From NCBI GenBank assembly GCA_016650295.1, contig JAENWA010000043.1, forward strand, positions 1 through 64,000: a DNA stretch of 64,000 bases, written 5' to 3'. Each line of letters begins with the position of its first letter. The first letter of the stretch is position 1. The notes under the pieces are model-generated. The model saw only the letters and a program-made list of their open reading frames with translations, was not told where the DNA came from and searched no databases. Both the position numbers and the translations under genes were made by a program. Shown piece by piece: positions 19,601-27,751 of this stretch. Origin of the DNA: Desulfuromonadales bacterium (GTDB lineage Bacteria; Desulfobacterota; Desulfuromonadia; Geobacterales; Pseudopelobacteraceae).

Positions 19601-20221
19601 GCTGAGCTGCAGCGTCTGCTGGACGAGATGGGCGAAGTCAACCTGATGGCCATTGAGGAATATGCCGGCATGGAGGAGCGTTTTACGTTTCTGTCGGCCC
19701 AGAAGGAAGACCTGGAAGAATCGCTGCGCAGCCTCCAGCAGGCCATCCAGCGCATCAACCGCACCACCCGCCAGCGCTTCCAGGAGACCTACGACCTGGT
19801 CAACGCCAAATTTCAGGAGGTCTTCCCCCGGCTGTTCTGCGGCGGACGGGCCGAATTGCGGCTGACCAATGAAGAGGACCTGCTGGAAACCGGCATCGAC
19901 ATCATTGTCCAGCCGCCCGGCAAAAAGCTGCAAAACGTGACCCTGCTCTCCGGCGGCGAAAAGGCGCTGACCGCCGTGGCGCTGATCTTTTCGATCTTCC
20001 TGATCAAGCCGACCCCCTTCTGCCTGCTGGACGAGGTGGATGCCCCGCTGGACGACGCCAACATCGGCCGTTTCAACGAGATGGTCAGGGAGATGAGCGC
20101 GGTCTCCCAGTTTATTATCATCACCCATAACAAGGCCACCATGCAGGTGGCCGATACGCTCTACGGCATCACCATGGAAGAGCCGGGCGCGTCGAAGGTT
20201 GTGTCGGTGAGACTGCACTAA
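16691..20221 (+). CDS. smc: Chromosome segregation ATPase SMC
   Basis: SMC forms the condensin core that compacts and segregates the chromosome. The 1176 residues show the full layout: head-N with Walker A GPNGCGKSNIVDAIRW near residue 32, a long coiled coil, a hinge about 510-670 (GLLADAVETAPEL to AAQGGIVTGGSSD), a returning coiled coil, and head-C with signature LLSGGEKALTAVAL and Walker B FCLLDEVDAPLDD. The start is fixed by the conserved N-terminus MKIKRLEISGFKSFADKV. No Shine-Dalgarno is visible before it. A roadblock protein and ftsY follow; scpA and scpB are not in the window. Confidence 0.97.
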   Translation: MKIKRLEISGFKSFADKVVLDFQQGVTGVVGPNGCGKSNIVDAIRWCMGEQSAKHLRGKSMEDVIFAGSENRRPLGVAEVSLVFSTEDGRAPAKYLDYAEIQMTRRLYRDGDSDYLINKTPCRLLDITELFMDTGVGTRAYSIIEQGKIGQILHSRPEERRFLIEEAAGVTKFKSRKQLALKKIESTRQNLTRLADVLGEIRRQLSALQRQAKKAEKFREYRDELREIELLFTAREFREAQAQRSRAQQELTALNDRIRQVFADSALSEARVEQTRLALLEAEKLLTTSQEEIYRIRSEFSTAESGLEFQRKELSGLEGRLTRLESEASELEQRLKECAGQRELLALRRDTSAVESAERADELLKAESDLAGQQSAEDELQRLLEGRRKELFDALSESAQFRSRQENARKRLSGVTERLERHGREGIQLAERLELVRQRSSALDQELSAVQIEQETCQVELAGLRRREEELKKLLPEREKIWQTRRDELNRNSSRLHSLKELEAQFAGYGQGVQSLMKSAELRSGFSGLLADAVETAPELEAAVEAALADRLQCIVCAGDAEAVRSLAFLKEQSAGRAGLALPRESEPLPLPAVAGAAALASLVTLSGPCSGLIRQILNPVMLVDDIGMAIELARSHPALSFVTRGGDMAAQGGIVTGGSSDQVQKGIIHKKREIKDLEEQLTALEQEVTGLGKERDDLRRQTQETAEGLKSVGARLHQSELKLAGLRKDRQQAVDEAVRVEERLDVQVLEAANLTEEKETLEAELKLAAEQLAVTGGVSQELEQEVSRLKTELDTSRTRLAADRERVTLIRVQVATLREQHEAHLRGIADLERQNQDLARRMTTDRADTEKGSTERLQLQQAIGSGSERLEGLLHRQVAAEARLTEVRAAYETAGSALAAAETRARQLREDNSAVRQSQAELNLRFSTLSMQAEHLEQGLLEKSRISMAEALARLESVEFDDSSRRARQAELQRLLDEMGEVNLMAIEEYAGMEERFTFLSAQKEDLEESLRSLQQAIQRINRTTRQRFQETYDLVNAKFQEVFPRLFCGGRAELRLTNEEDLLETGIDIIVQPPGKKLQNVTLLSGGEKALTAVALIFSIFLIKPTPFCLLDEVDAPLDDANIGRFNEMVREMSAVSQFIIITHNKATMQVADTLYGITMEEPGASKVVSVRLH

Positions 20222-20305
20222 GAACAAGCTGGTCATTGGCCGGGGAAAGGGAGAGTGTCCATAGCCACTCCCTGCGGCCCATTGCCTGCCAACTCTGGAG
20301 GACAC

Positions 20306-20662
20306 ATGCCATTCAAAAACATTCTTAAAGCACTGGTAGACCGCATACCGGGTTCCATCGGGGCCATCCTGGTGGACTGGGAGGGGGAAGCTGTCCAGGA
20401 ATATTGTCACTGTGACCCCTACGATATGCGTTTTGTCGCCGCTCACGAGGGGATTATTCTGGCCCGCCTCAAGGAGCTTCACAGCAGCGGACCGGTCGGG
20501 CAGGTCAACGATGTAATCATTACCGCCAGTGACTGCCATCTGATAATCGGCTGCATAGATGATGACTATTCCCTGGTGATGCACGTCGACCGGTCCTGTC
20601 CGGCCAGTCTGGCGCTGCATCACTTTCGTAATGCGGTGTTAGAGTTGAAGAAGGAGATATGA
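20306..20662 (+). CDS. Roadblock/LC7-domain protein
   Basis: The 118-residue protein has the roadblock/LC7 fold pattern of MglB-like proteins: a helix, then GSIGAILVDWEGEAV, a long helix, and VIITASDCHLIIGCIDDDYSLVMHV. In bacteria such proteins act as regulators of small GTPases, MglB being the known case. Here it lies between smc and ftsY, the latter an SRP GTPase, with no MglA visible. Start ATG 20306 follows CTGGAGGAC; a longer reading from 20255 has no such site. The end overlaps the region of the ftsY start. Confidence 0.8.
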   Translation: MPFKNILKALVDRIPGSIGAILVDWEGEAVQEYCHCDPYDMRFVAAHEGIILARLKELHSSGPVGQVNDVIITASDCHLIIGCIDDDYSLVMHVDRSCPASLALHHFRNAVLELKKEI

Positions 20663-21726
20663 TGGAAGAGGGTAAGAAAGGCTTTTTCCGTGGATTGATG
20701 GACAAGATCGGCGGAGTCACGCAGCAGGTTGATGAAACCGTTGAGGAAGCCGGGTTGCCGCTTCAACAGCCGGCCTTCTCTCCTGCTGTCCAGGAAAAAC
20801 CGAAGGGAGAACTGGGATTCTTCGAGCGTCTCAAGCTGGGACTGAAGAAGACCAAGGATGGCCTGGTTGGCAGGATTGACACCCTGGTGCTCGGAAAGAA
20901 GGAGATTGATGCCGATACCCTGGAGGAGCTGGAAGAAATCCTGATCACTTCTGATATCGGTGTCAAGACCACCGTGGAGCTGATCCGCACCCTGGAACAG
21001 CGTCTGGGCCGCAATGAACTGAAAGACGGCGAAGCGCTGCGGTCGGCACTCAAGGACGAGATTCTGACCCGACTGGAAGCCCACCACAGCACACTTGACA
21101 TTGCCGGCTACCATCCTTTTGTGCTGCTGGTAATCGGTGTCAACGGCGTCGGCAAGACCACCACCATCGGCAAACTGGCTTCCCGCTTCTCGGCTTCCGG
21201 CAAGAAAGTACTGCTGGCTGCCGCCGACACCTTCCGTGCCGCGGCTGCCGAACAGCTTGAGGCCTGGGGCGAACGTTCCGGGGTGGATGTTATCCGTCAC
21301 AAGGAGGGCGCCGACCCGTCGGCGGTCGTTTTCGATGCCTGCAAAGCGGCGATTGCCCGCCAGGTGGATATCCTGATCGTGGATACGGCCGGGCGCCTGC
21401 ATACCAAGGTTAACCTGATGGAAGAGATGAAGAAGATCCGCCGCGTTATCGATCGTGAAATCCCGGGCGCGCCTCACGAAACGCTGCTGGTACTGGATGC
21501 CGCCACCGGCCAGAATGCCGTCTCCCAGGCCCGGCTTTTCAAGGATGCCGCCGGCGTGACCGGAATCGCCCTGACCAAGCTGGACGGAACCGCCAAAGGC
21601 GGCATCGTTGTGGCAGTCAGCCATGAATTCGCCCTGCCGGTGCGCTACATCGGTGTCGGCGAGTCAATTGACGACCTGCGGGACTTCAGCCCGCGGGAGT
21701 TTACGGATGCCCTCTTCCAGGCCTGA
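20662..21726 (+). CDS. ftsY: Signal recognition particle receptor FtsY
   Basis: FtsY is the GTPase that docks SRP-ribosome complexes at the membrane. The protein of 354 residues has a short acidic/amphipathic N-terminus, an N domain with four helices, and a G domain with [53 protein letters not shown] and the closing [12 protein letters not shown]. Two ATG codons lie in a row (20659 and 20662). The second has better spacing from AAGGAG and avoids overlap, but the first would give an ATGA overlap with the roadblock gene. Confidence 0.96.
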   Translation: MEEGKKGFFRGLMDKIGGVTQQVDETVEEAGLPLQQPAFSPAVQEKPKGELGFFERLKLGLKKTKDGLVGRIDTLVLGKKEIDADTLEELEEILITSDIGVKTTVELIRTLEQRLGRNELKDGEALRSALKDEILTRLEAHHSTLDIAGYHPFVLLVIGVNGVGKTTTIGKLASRFSASGKKVLLAAADTFRAAAAEQLEAWGERSGVDVIRHKEGADPSAVVFDACKAAIARQVDILIVDTAGRLHTKVNLMEEMKKIRRVIDREIPGAPHETLLVLDAATGQNAVSQARLFKDAAGVTGIALTKLDGTAKGGIVVAVSHEFALPVRYIGVGESIDDLRDFSPREFTDALFQA

Positions 21727-21788
21727 CAACAGCGCCACACGAAAGCGTCAGCCGGGTGATGAACCGTGCGATTTCGCGCAATTAGGAC

Positions 21789-21817
21789 TTGACTTCTCGG
21801 CTGTGTCTGAATATAGT
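21789..21817 (+). promoter_or_regulatory. Sigma70-type promoter for the zapB-like/zapA unit
   Basis: TTGACT (21789-21794), 17 bases, TATAGT (21812-21817). The AAAGGA ribosome site and ATG 21845 follow within 30 bases. Confidence 0.6.
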
Positions 21818-21844
21818 ATTGTCCCCCGAAAGGAAATGGAAATC

Positions 21845-22021
21845 ATGAATAATGAGCTTTTTGAAACACTTGAAAACAAGGTTACTGACCTTCTTGGAAA
21901 ATATGCGGCGCTTAAGGATGAAAATGCCAGCCTGACGGAAGAGAATCAGCGGTTTCTGGCTGAGCGGGAAGGTCTCAAAACACGTGTCGATGCCATACTC
22001 GACAAGCTGGAAGGGATCTGA
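21845..22021 (+). CDS. Short coiled-coil protein, ZapB-like
   Basis: A 58-residue protein that is almost entirely one predicted coiled coil (LFETLENKVTDLLGKYAAL, then LKDENASLTEENQRFLAE). This is the size and heptad pattern of ZapB, and it sits directly upstream of zapA. A role in placing the Z ring is inferred. The ATG at 21845 has AAAGGA at a suitable distance; ATG 21836 is too close to it. The assignment to ZapB is by size, coiled coil and neighbour only. Confidence 0.7.
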   Translation: MNNELFETLENKVTDLLGKYAALKDENASLTEENQRFLAEREGLKTRVDAILDKLEGI

Positions 22022-22026
22022 CACCG

Positions 22027-22305
22027 TTGAAAAAGGCCCACACTGTCAGGGTTTTGGGACGGGAAATCTCCGTCAGAAGTTCAGCCTCGGCTGAGAAGGT
22101 TCAGGCGGTCGAGGACTTTGTAAATGGCAGAATTCAGGAGATCGGCAGCGCCCTTAAAAGCGGCGATGCCCAACTGGTGCTGACCCTGGCACTGCTTAAT
22201 ACCGTTGAAGAGATGCTTGAGCTTCGATCGGCACGGGAAACCGACACAGCCCTCGACAACAGGCTGCTCGGCATACTCGAAAAGCTTGAAGTCGCCGACG
22301 TATAG
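22027..22305 (+). CDS. zapA: Cell division protein ZapA
   Basis: ZapA bundles FtsZ filaments. The 92 residues fit the family: an N-terminal HTVRVLGREISVRSSASAE strand region, then VEDFVNGRIQEI, and a C-terminal coiled coil (LALLNTVEEMLELRSARE). The start is a TTG codon at 22027, read with GAAGGGA upstream and five bases after the previous stop. Together with the 58-codon gene it forms a small division operon ahead of the candidate 6S RNA. Confidence 0.9.
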   Translation: MKKAHTVRVLGREISVRSSASAEKVQAVEDFVNGRIQEIGSALKSGDAQLVLTLALLNTVEEMLELRSARETDTALDNRLLGILEKLEVADV

Positions 22306-22337
22306 TTTTTTACATCGATGTGGAATTGGAATTACAC

Positions 22338-22551
22338 GGTCTCTTCAGGGAGACTTGATCATATATTCGCAGAAGCATTAATCGGTCCCGACAGATATGA
22401 CAGCACAGCAGCCCCGACTGCCGTAATCTGAAAACCGCAGAATATATCCATCACGGAAAGGAAGGAATAGCTCACGCACGGGGGGGCAGATAACCGTCCT
22501 CATAACAGCTACATACGAGCCATTCCCCACCGCCACCCTCCCTGAATGACC
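22338..22551 (+). ncRNA. ssrS: Candidate 6S RNA
   Basis: The spacer between zapA and the 5-formyl-THF cyclo-ligase gene is the classical 6S RNA position in many proteobacteria. Here GGTC..TTCAGGGAG (22338-22352) can pair with CTCCCTGAA.GACC (22538-22551), closing a 214-nucleotide structure of the right size. Inside, ATATATTC pairs with GAATATAT (about 22361-22368 with 22440-22447), and GGAATAGCTC pairs with GAGCCATTCC with one mismatch. The sequence itself was not matched to a known 6S RNA, and these internal pairings suggest two arms where 6S normally forms one rod. Confidence 0.45.
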
Positions 22552-22604
22552 ATCCCGGATATCTCTCCGGGCATCACCCCATTGTCGCGCCCAGGTAATT
22601 TAGT

Positions 22605-22725
22605 ACCAATTTCAAATCAAGGATGAAATCAAGGCGGCGAGGATTGAGGCGACGAAAGCGTACAATAACGTACGTTGAGGAGCCGAAGACGAGCCAACGC
22701 CGATAGCGCCTTGATTTGGAATTGG
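22605..22725. repeat. Inverted-repeat element upstream of fcl
   Basis: CCAATTTCAAATCAAGG (22606-22622) and CCTTGATTTGGAATTGG (22709-22725) are inverted arms with one mismatch in 17. The core is GC-rich and contains a CGTAC..GTACG palindrome near 22659. The 121-base element ends only twelve bases before the fcl start codon, so it probably supplies or separates its promoter region. Confidence 0.65.
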
Positions 22726-22737
22726 ATAAGGGACAGC

Positions 22738-23304
22738 ATGCCCAAACGATCACTCCGCCAGCAGATCCTTGCCAGGCGCAGGGCTCTCAGTCACGACCAA
22801 TGGCTCGCGTCCAGCCGTCTGGCTGAGCAGAGGCTTCTTTCCCTTGAGGAGTTCGCACGGGCAGACTGTATCGCCCTGTATGCGCCGGCCCACAACGAGA
22901 CCGACACCAACGGCATCCTTGAGGCAGCCTTCCTGGCCGGCAAGAGAGTTCTGTATCCGGCTGTGTGCGGTGAACGGATGGTCTTCCGGCAGGTGGAAGG
23001 TTTGAAAAGTCTGGCTGAAGGGAGCTTTGGCATACTGGAACCCTGCCCGACCGGCATCGACCACCACGCCGACGAACCCGACCTGATCGTCGTTCCGGGC
23101 GTAGCCTTTGATCTTGGAGGACATCGCATCGGCTACGGTAAAGGTTATTACGACAGGTTCCTGCAGCATCCGGGGCGAAATGCCCACCTGGTCGGGCTCT
23201 GCCACGACTTCCAGCTGATAGACGGGGCCATCCCCGCCGAGGAACATGATATCCGCATGGAGGTTGTCGTTACCGACCAGCGTGTTGTGCATGTAGAGCG
23301 CTGA
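22738..23304 (+). CDS. 5-formyltetrahydrofolate cyclo-ligase
   Basis: This enzyme converts 5-formyl-THF to 5,10-methenyl-THF with ATP, recycling folate. The 188 residues match the family, with LYAPAHNETDTNGILEAAF, the FGILEP segment, LIVVPGVAFDLGGHRIG and the ATP/folate-site GYGKGYYDRFL. The start at ATG 22738 gives the normal MPKRSLRQQILARR N-terminus. The frame is open further upstream to 22675, but that part encodes the repeat element and is not family-like. Only a weak GATAAGGGA lies before the ATG. Confidence 0.93.
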   Translation: MPKRSLRQQILARRRALSHDQWLASSRLAEQRLLSLEEFARADCIALYAPAHNETDTNGILEAAFLAGKRVLYPAVCGERMVFRQVEGLKSLAEGSFGILEPCPTGIDHHADEPDLIVVPGVAFDLGGHRIGYGKGYYDRFLQHPGRNAHLVGLCHDFQLIDGAIPAEEHDIRMEVVVTDQRVVHVER

Positions 23305-23365
23305 CATAAGGAAGTAACCGGCGTCACACTTTTGGCCCGGATTTATATAGAGGAGGTTACAGTAT

Positions 23366-24928
23366 ATGGAAATAATCGGAATTGTTGTTGCACTGCTGGT
23401 GGTCGCCGCCGGCGCCTTTTTCGCAGGCAACAGACTGAACAGGAAAGATTCGGGTTCCATCGTTCGTCAGGCCGAAGAACTGGCCGCCAAGATGATCGAA
23501 GACGGCCGGCGCGAGGCCGACACCATCACCAAGGAGGCCGAACTCAAGGCCAAGGACGCCGCCCTTGAGGCTAAGGCCGGCCATGAGCGAGAGATGACGG
23601 AGAAGAAGAAGGATCTTCTGAGTCTCGAAAAACGCCTGCAGCAGAAAGAAGAAAATCTGGACAAGAAGGTGGCCCTTTTTGAGCAGAAAGAGCTGGATAT
23701 CCTCAAGAAGGAGCAGACCGTTTCCACCAGGGAGCAGGCTCTTGCCCTGCGCGAGGAGGAGCTGAAAAAGGCTGCCGACGTACAAATGGCAAAGTTGGAA
23801 ACCATCTCCGGCATGTCGGCCGCGGAAGCCAAAAAAGAGCTGATGCATGCCATGGAAGACGAGGCCAAGCATGACGCGGCCAAGATCATCAGGCAGATCG
23901 AAGAGGAAGCCAGGGAAACCGCCGACAAAAAAGCCAAAGAGATCATGGCCCTGGCCATTCAGCGCTACGCCGGCGAGTATGTGGCCGAGCGCACCGTCTC
24001 AGTAGTGCCGCTGCCGTCCGATGAAATGAAGGGCAGAATCATCGGTCGCGAAGGGCGCAACATCCGTGCCCTGGAAGCAGCCACCGGAATCGATCTGATT
24101 ATCGACGACACCCCCGAAGCGGTCATACTGTCCGGCTTCAACCCGGTGCGCCGCGAAGTGGCCCGCCTGTCGCTGGAAAAACTGATCAGTGACGGACGGA
24201 TACATCCCGGACGTATCGAAGAGGTTGTGGCCAAGGCCACCGAAGAGGTCGAACTTTCCATCAAGGAAGCCGGCGAACAGGCCGCCTTCGACCTGGGCGT
24301 ACACGGCATTCACCCCGAGGTGCTCAAGCTGATCGGCCGCCTCAAGTACCGCACCTCCTACACCCAGAACGTGTACCAGCACTCGCTGGAAGTTGCCTTC
24401 CTGTGCGGCATCATGGCCGCCGAGCTGGGCATCAATGTCAAGCAGGCCAAGCGGGCCGGACTGCTGCATGACCTGGGAAAAGCCGTCGATCACGAGGTCG
24501 AGGGTTCCCATGCCGTGATAGGCGCCGAATTGGCGCGCAAATACGGTGAATCACCCAAGATCGTGCATGCCATCATGGCCCACCATGAAGACGAGAAGCC
24601 GACCACCGTGCTGGCGATTCTGGTTCAGGCGGCAGATGCCCTTTCCGGCGCCCGTCCCGGAGCACGGCGCGAGATGATGGAAACCTACGTCAAGCGCCTG
24701 GAAGACCTGGAGCGCATCGCCACCTCCTTCAACGGCGTGACCAACTCCTTCGCCATCCAGGCCGGTCGCGAGATCCGCGTGATGGTCTCCAGCGATCAGG
24801 TCACCGATGAGACGGCCGTGATTATGGCCCGCGACATCGCCAAGAAGATCGAGGCCGAGATGACCTACCCCGGTCAGATCAAGGTTAATGTTATACGCGA
24901 GACACGGGCAGTTGAGTTTGCACGATAG
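23366..24928 (+). CDS. rny: Ribonuclease Y
   Basis: RNase Y is a membrane-bound endonuclease that starts mRNA decay. The 520-residue protein has an N-terminal membrane helix (residues about 3-20), a long charged coiled coil (30-190), a KH domain (about 205-270, with [15 protein letters not shown]) and an HD domain (about 330-430, with [10 protein letters not shown] and the metal-site [12 protein letters not shown]). AGAGGAGG precedes ATG 23366. RNase J is also present later in the window (56828), so both decay enzymes coexist. Often followed by ymdB, as here. Confidence 0.96.
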   Translation: MEIIGIVVALLVVAAGAFFAGNRLNRKDSGSIVRQAEELAAKMIEDGRREADTITKEAELKAKDAALEAKAGHEREMTEKKKDLLSLEKRLQQKEENLDKKVALFEQKELDILKKEQTVSTREQALALREEELKKAADVQMAKLETISGMSAAEAKKELMHAMEDEAKHDAAKIIRQIEEEARETADKKAKEIMALAIQRYAGEYVAERTVSVVPLPSDEMKGRIIGREGRNIRALEAATGIDLIIDDTPEAVILSGFNPVRREVARLSLEKLISDGRIHPGRIEEVVAKATEEVELSIKEAGEQAAFDLGVHGIHPEVLKLIGRLKYRTSYTQNVYQHSLEVAFLCGIMAAELGINVKQAKRAGLLHDLGKAVDHEVEGSHAVIGAELARKYGESPKIVHAIMAHHEDEKPTTVLAILVQAADALSGARPGARREMMETYVKRLEDLERIATSFNGVTNSFAIQAGREIRVMVSSDQVTDETAVIMARDIAKKIEAEMTYPGQIKVNVIRETRAVEFAR

Positions 24929-24950
24929 TTGAATAAACAACCCCCCTCAA

Positions 24951-24976
24951 TCCCCCCTTATCAGGGGGGAAGCTTT
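24951..24976 (+). terminator. Hairpin after rny, terminator and repeat
   Basis: TCCCCCC and GGGGGGA form a perfect short stem (24951-24970) followed by AGCTTTT. The surrounding bases to about 25030 (CCTCCCCTGAC .. GGGAGGTTTGGAGG) form a second, looser inverted repeat. They belong to the same C/G-run palindrome type found inside the acyltransferase gene near 44267 and at 47520-47610. Confidence 0.55.
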
Positions 24977-25054
24977 TAAGCCTCCCCTGACAAGTACCCT
25001 CTGGGGCATAAAGGGAGGTTTGGAGGTGTTTAGATTTTGATGTTGAAAGGCGTT

Positions 25055-25840
25055 ATGCCCGTAAAAATACTTTTCATAGGTGACATCATCGGCAAACCGG
25101 GTCGCCAGGCGCTTTCCAGGGAACTGGATCGCCTGGTGGACCGGCACTCGGTCGATCTGGTCATCGCCAACGGCGAAAATGCTGCCGGCGGCTTCGGCCT
25201 GACACTGGAAACCGCCAAAGAGCTGTTTGACATGGGAGTGCATTGCATCACCAGCGGCAACCACATCTGGGACAAGAAGGAACAGGTCCCGCTGGTGCTG
25301 GCCGACCCGCGTATTGTACGTCCGGCCAATTACCCGGAAGGTGTACCGGGAGCGGGTAGCGCCCTCTTCACCACCCCCGGCGGCGTCAGGATTGCCGTGC
25401 TCAACCTGGAGGGGCGGGTTTTTATGAAATACCTGGAATGCCCCTTCCGCTACGCGGACCGCGAGATAGAACGTCTGAAAAAGGAAACCCCGATCGTCTT
25501 CGTTGACTTTCACGCTGAAGCCTCCTCGGAGAAAGTCGCACTGGGGTGGTATCTGGATGGCCGCGCCAGCGCCGTAATCGGTACCCACACCCATGTCCAA
25601 ACCGCCGATGAGCGCATCCTGACCCAGGGTACCGCCTATATGACCGATGCCGGCATGACCGGCAGTTTCGATTCGGTGATCGGCATCGACAAGGATAACG
25701 CCATCCGCAAGTTCTTGACCCAACTGCCGGTCAAGTTCGAGATCCCCAAGAAGGATATGCGGGTTAACGGTGTGGTGATCGGGGTGGACGAGAACACAGG
25801 CAAGGCGCTCAGCATCGAACGTATAACTGTGAGTTGTTGA
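25055..25840 (+). CDS. ymdB: YmdB-type metallophosphoesterase
   Basis: This 261-residue protein belongs to the calcineurin-like TIGR00282/YmdB family, shown in Bacillus to hydrolyse cyclic nucleotides and found beside rny. Metal-binding motifs are visible: FIGDIIGKPGR, VIANGENAAGG, TSGNHIWDKKE, and the C-terminal VIGTHTHVQTADER with GTAYMTDAGMTG. ATG 25055 follows GAAAGG and gives the family N-terminus MPVKILFIGD; starts at 25037 and 25040 lack a ribosome site. Confidence 0.93.
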   Translation: MPVKILFIGDIIGKPGRQALSRELDRLVDRHSVDLVIANGENAAGGFGLTLETAKELFDMGVHCITSGNHIWDKKEQVPLVLADPRIVRPANYPEGVPGAGSALFTTPGGVRIAVLNLEGRVFMKYLECPFRYADREIERLKKETPIVFVDFHAEASSEKVALGWYLDGRASAVIGTHTHVQTADERILTQGTAYMTDAGMTGSFDSVIGIDKDNAIRKFLTQLPVKFEIPKKDMRVNGVVIGVDENTGKALSIERITVSC

Positions 25841-25864
25841 AAAATTGAGGTGTGAGGTAGTTTT

Positions 25865-27076
25865 ATGTCCGTAGCAGAACAGATGGCCGTCATCAAGCGC
25901 GGCGCCGTTGAGATCCTGGTTGAAAAGGAACTGGAAGAGAAGCTGGAGAAGTCGCTCAAAAGCGGCGTTCCGCTGAAGATCAAGGCCGGTTTCGACCCGA
26001 CCGCTCCAGACCTGCACCTGGGGCACACCGTGCTGATCCAGAAATTGCACCAGTTCCAGCAACTGGGACACGAGGTCAACTTCCTGATCGGCGACTTCAC
26101 CGGCATGATCGGCGACCCGACCGGTAAGTCCGAGACCCGCAAGGTGCTGACCCGCGAGGATGTCCTACGCAATGCCGAGACCTACAAGGAACAGGTCTTC
26201 AAGATCCTTGATCCGCAAAAAACCAAGGTCGTCTTCAACTCCGACTGGCTGAACGAGCTGGGATCAGGCGGCATGATCGCCCTGGCCTCCAAGAGCACCG
26301 TGGCCCGCATGCTGGAGCGGGACGACTTTCACAAGCGATTCTCCACCCAGCAGCCGATCAGTATCCATGAGTTCCTCTATCCGCTGGTCCAGGGCTACGA
26401 TTCAGTAGCGCTCAAGTCCGACGTGGAATTGGGGGGCACCGACCAGAAGTTCAACCTGCTGATGGGCCGCGAGCTGCAGCGCGAGTGGGGCCAGTCGCCC
26501 CAGTGCGTCCTGACCATGCCGCTGCTGGAAGGGCTGGACGGTGTCAACAAGATGTCCAAGTCGCTGGGCAACTATATCGGCGTCAATGACCCGGCCGACG
26601 AGATCTTCGGCAAGATCATGTCGATCTCCGACGAACTGATGATCCGCTACTACGAACTGCTCTCCGACCTGCCGCTGAGCGAACTGGACAAACTCAAGGT
26701 CGGCCTGAAGGACCGCTCCCTGCACCCCATGGCGGCCAAGAAGGCCCTGGGACGCGAGATCGTCTCCCGCTTCCACGGTGCCGGTTCCGGCGAAACCGCT
26801 GAAGAGAATTTCGTCAAGCGCTTCAAGGAGAACGAGATCCCGGACGAGATGCCCCAGGTCAGCTACACTCTGGCCGACGGCAGTGTACTGCTGGCCAAGG
26901 CCATGACCGAGGCCGGTCTGACCAAGTCCAACGGCGAGGGACGCCGCTCCATCGACGGCGGCGGGGTCAAGCTGAACGGCGAGAAGGTCTCGGATACCAA
27001 TCTGGAGCTGACCACCGCCGGTGAGTACATCGTCCAGATCGGACGACGCCGGTTTGCGATGATTGTGGTTTCGTAA
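25865..27076 (+). CDS. tyrS: Tyrosyl-tRNA synthetase
   Basis: The enzyme charges tRNA-Tyr. The 403-residue class I synthetase shows the HIGH-type motif HLGH in [14 protein letters not shown], the KMSKS loop ([12 protein letters not shown]) and a C-terminal S4 RNA-binding domain ([19 protein letters not shown]). The true KMSKS and HLGH motifs, as against KFGKT, place it with the TyrZ-like subgroup. It starts at ATG 25865 after TGAGGTAG and ends before a strong terminator. No T-box leader is seen upstream, and the distance from ymdB is only 24 bases. Confidence 0.96.
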   Translation: MSVAEQMAVIKRGAVEILVEKELEEKLEKSLKSGVPLKIKAGFDPTAPDLHLGHTVLIQKLHQFQQLGHEVNFLIGDFTGMIGDPTGKSETRKVLTREDVLRNAETYKEQVFKILDPQKTKVVFNSDWLNELGSGGMIALASKSTVARMLERDDFHKRFSTQQPISIHEFLYPLVQGYDSVALKSDVELGGTDQKFNLLMGRELQREWGQSPQCVLTMPLLEGLDGVNKMSKSLGNYIGVNDPADEIFGKIMSISDELMIRYYELLSDLPLSELDKLKVGLKDRSLHPMAAKKALGREIVSRFHGAGSGETAEENFVKRFKENEIPDEMPQVSYTLADGSVLLAKAMTEAGLTKSNGEGRRSIDGGGVKLNGEKVSDTNLELTTAGEYIVQIGRRRFAMIVVS

Positions 27077-27098
27077 CGTAGAATTTATAGCTGAACGT

Positions 27099-27136
27099 AA
27101 AGCGGGACCGGCATTATTGCCGGTCCCGCTTTGTTT
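27099..27136 (+). terminator. Strong intrinsic terminator after tyrS
   Basis: A thirteen-base stem, AAGCGGGACCGGC with GCCGGTCCCGCTT, with an ATTATT loop, is followed by TGTTTTC. It closes the rny-ymdB-tyrS block. Confidence 0.9.
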
Positions 27137-27246
27137 TCAGACATTTCCGTTTTGGTAGTCACAGTGCTCTCGATCCCGGAGGTGGCTGTTCGTCTCATGT
27201 GGTAGATAAGAAGACATGGCTACGGTTATAGGCAGCAATGCAGTCA

Positions 27247-27579
27247 CTATCTGACAATCAATAGCATCGGTTTGGGTACCTTGGGTTCCTCTTCATCAGC
27301 GGGTGGAGGCGTCCCTGTAATTTTGTAGGACGTGCAATCCGTGGTAATTTCTTCTGTACAGGCGCGGCTCGCCTCTTGAGCAAAAGAGCCTGACTTGTTC
27401 TTGGCATTTCCTGCTTGAGATGGCTTTGATGTTTCCTTGGCACGAGAGTTACCTTTTACAGTATCCCCAGGTTTACCAAAAGCCCGTAACGCCTCTGGTG
27501 TGGACCACTCTTCAGCAGCAGCGTTATTGCACATAAACAGCACAACCAGACCATATAAGACAAAAACTTGAGGTTTCAT
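27247..27579 (-). CDS. Small secreted protein of unknown function
   Basis: A 110-residue protein with a signal peptide of about 22 residues (LYGLVVLFMCNNAAA), then a low-complexity, lysine/serine-rich middle and a C-terminal part rich in proline and glutamate (TPPPADEEEPKVPKP). Two cysteines (CTEEITTDC) could form a disulfide. GGAGAG stands seven bases before the ATG at 27579. No family is recognised. It is monocistronic, convergent with tyrS, and ends after its own short tail before the tyrS terminator. Confidence 0.6.
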   Translation of the reverse strand: MKPQVFVLYGLVVLFMCNNAAAEEWSTPEALRAFGKPGDTVKGNSRAKETSKPSQAGNAKNKSGSFAQEASRACTEEITTDCTSYKITGTPPPADEEEPKVPKPMLLIVR

Positions 27580-27751
27580 AATCTCTCCATAAATGTATCG
27601 TAATTACCTCAGCTGGAAAAAAGGAGACAGGCTGGTTTTTAATTTTGCATGTCACTATAGCAGCTTGTTCCCTATTTAATCCACTTCTCCGGCAAGCAAT
27701 GGCCGCCACAGAAACCGGTCAAGGGGGATGCGGCCGCCGGTGATTGAAAAT

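Noticed and set aside
24951-25030. CRISPR-like short repeats
   Set aside because: The C/G-run palindromes are few, of unequal length and without regular spacers. No cas gene is present in the window.
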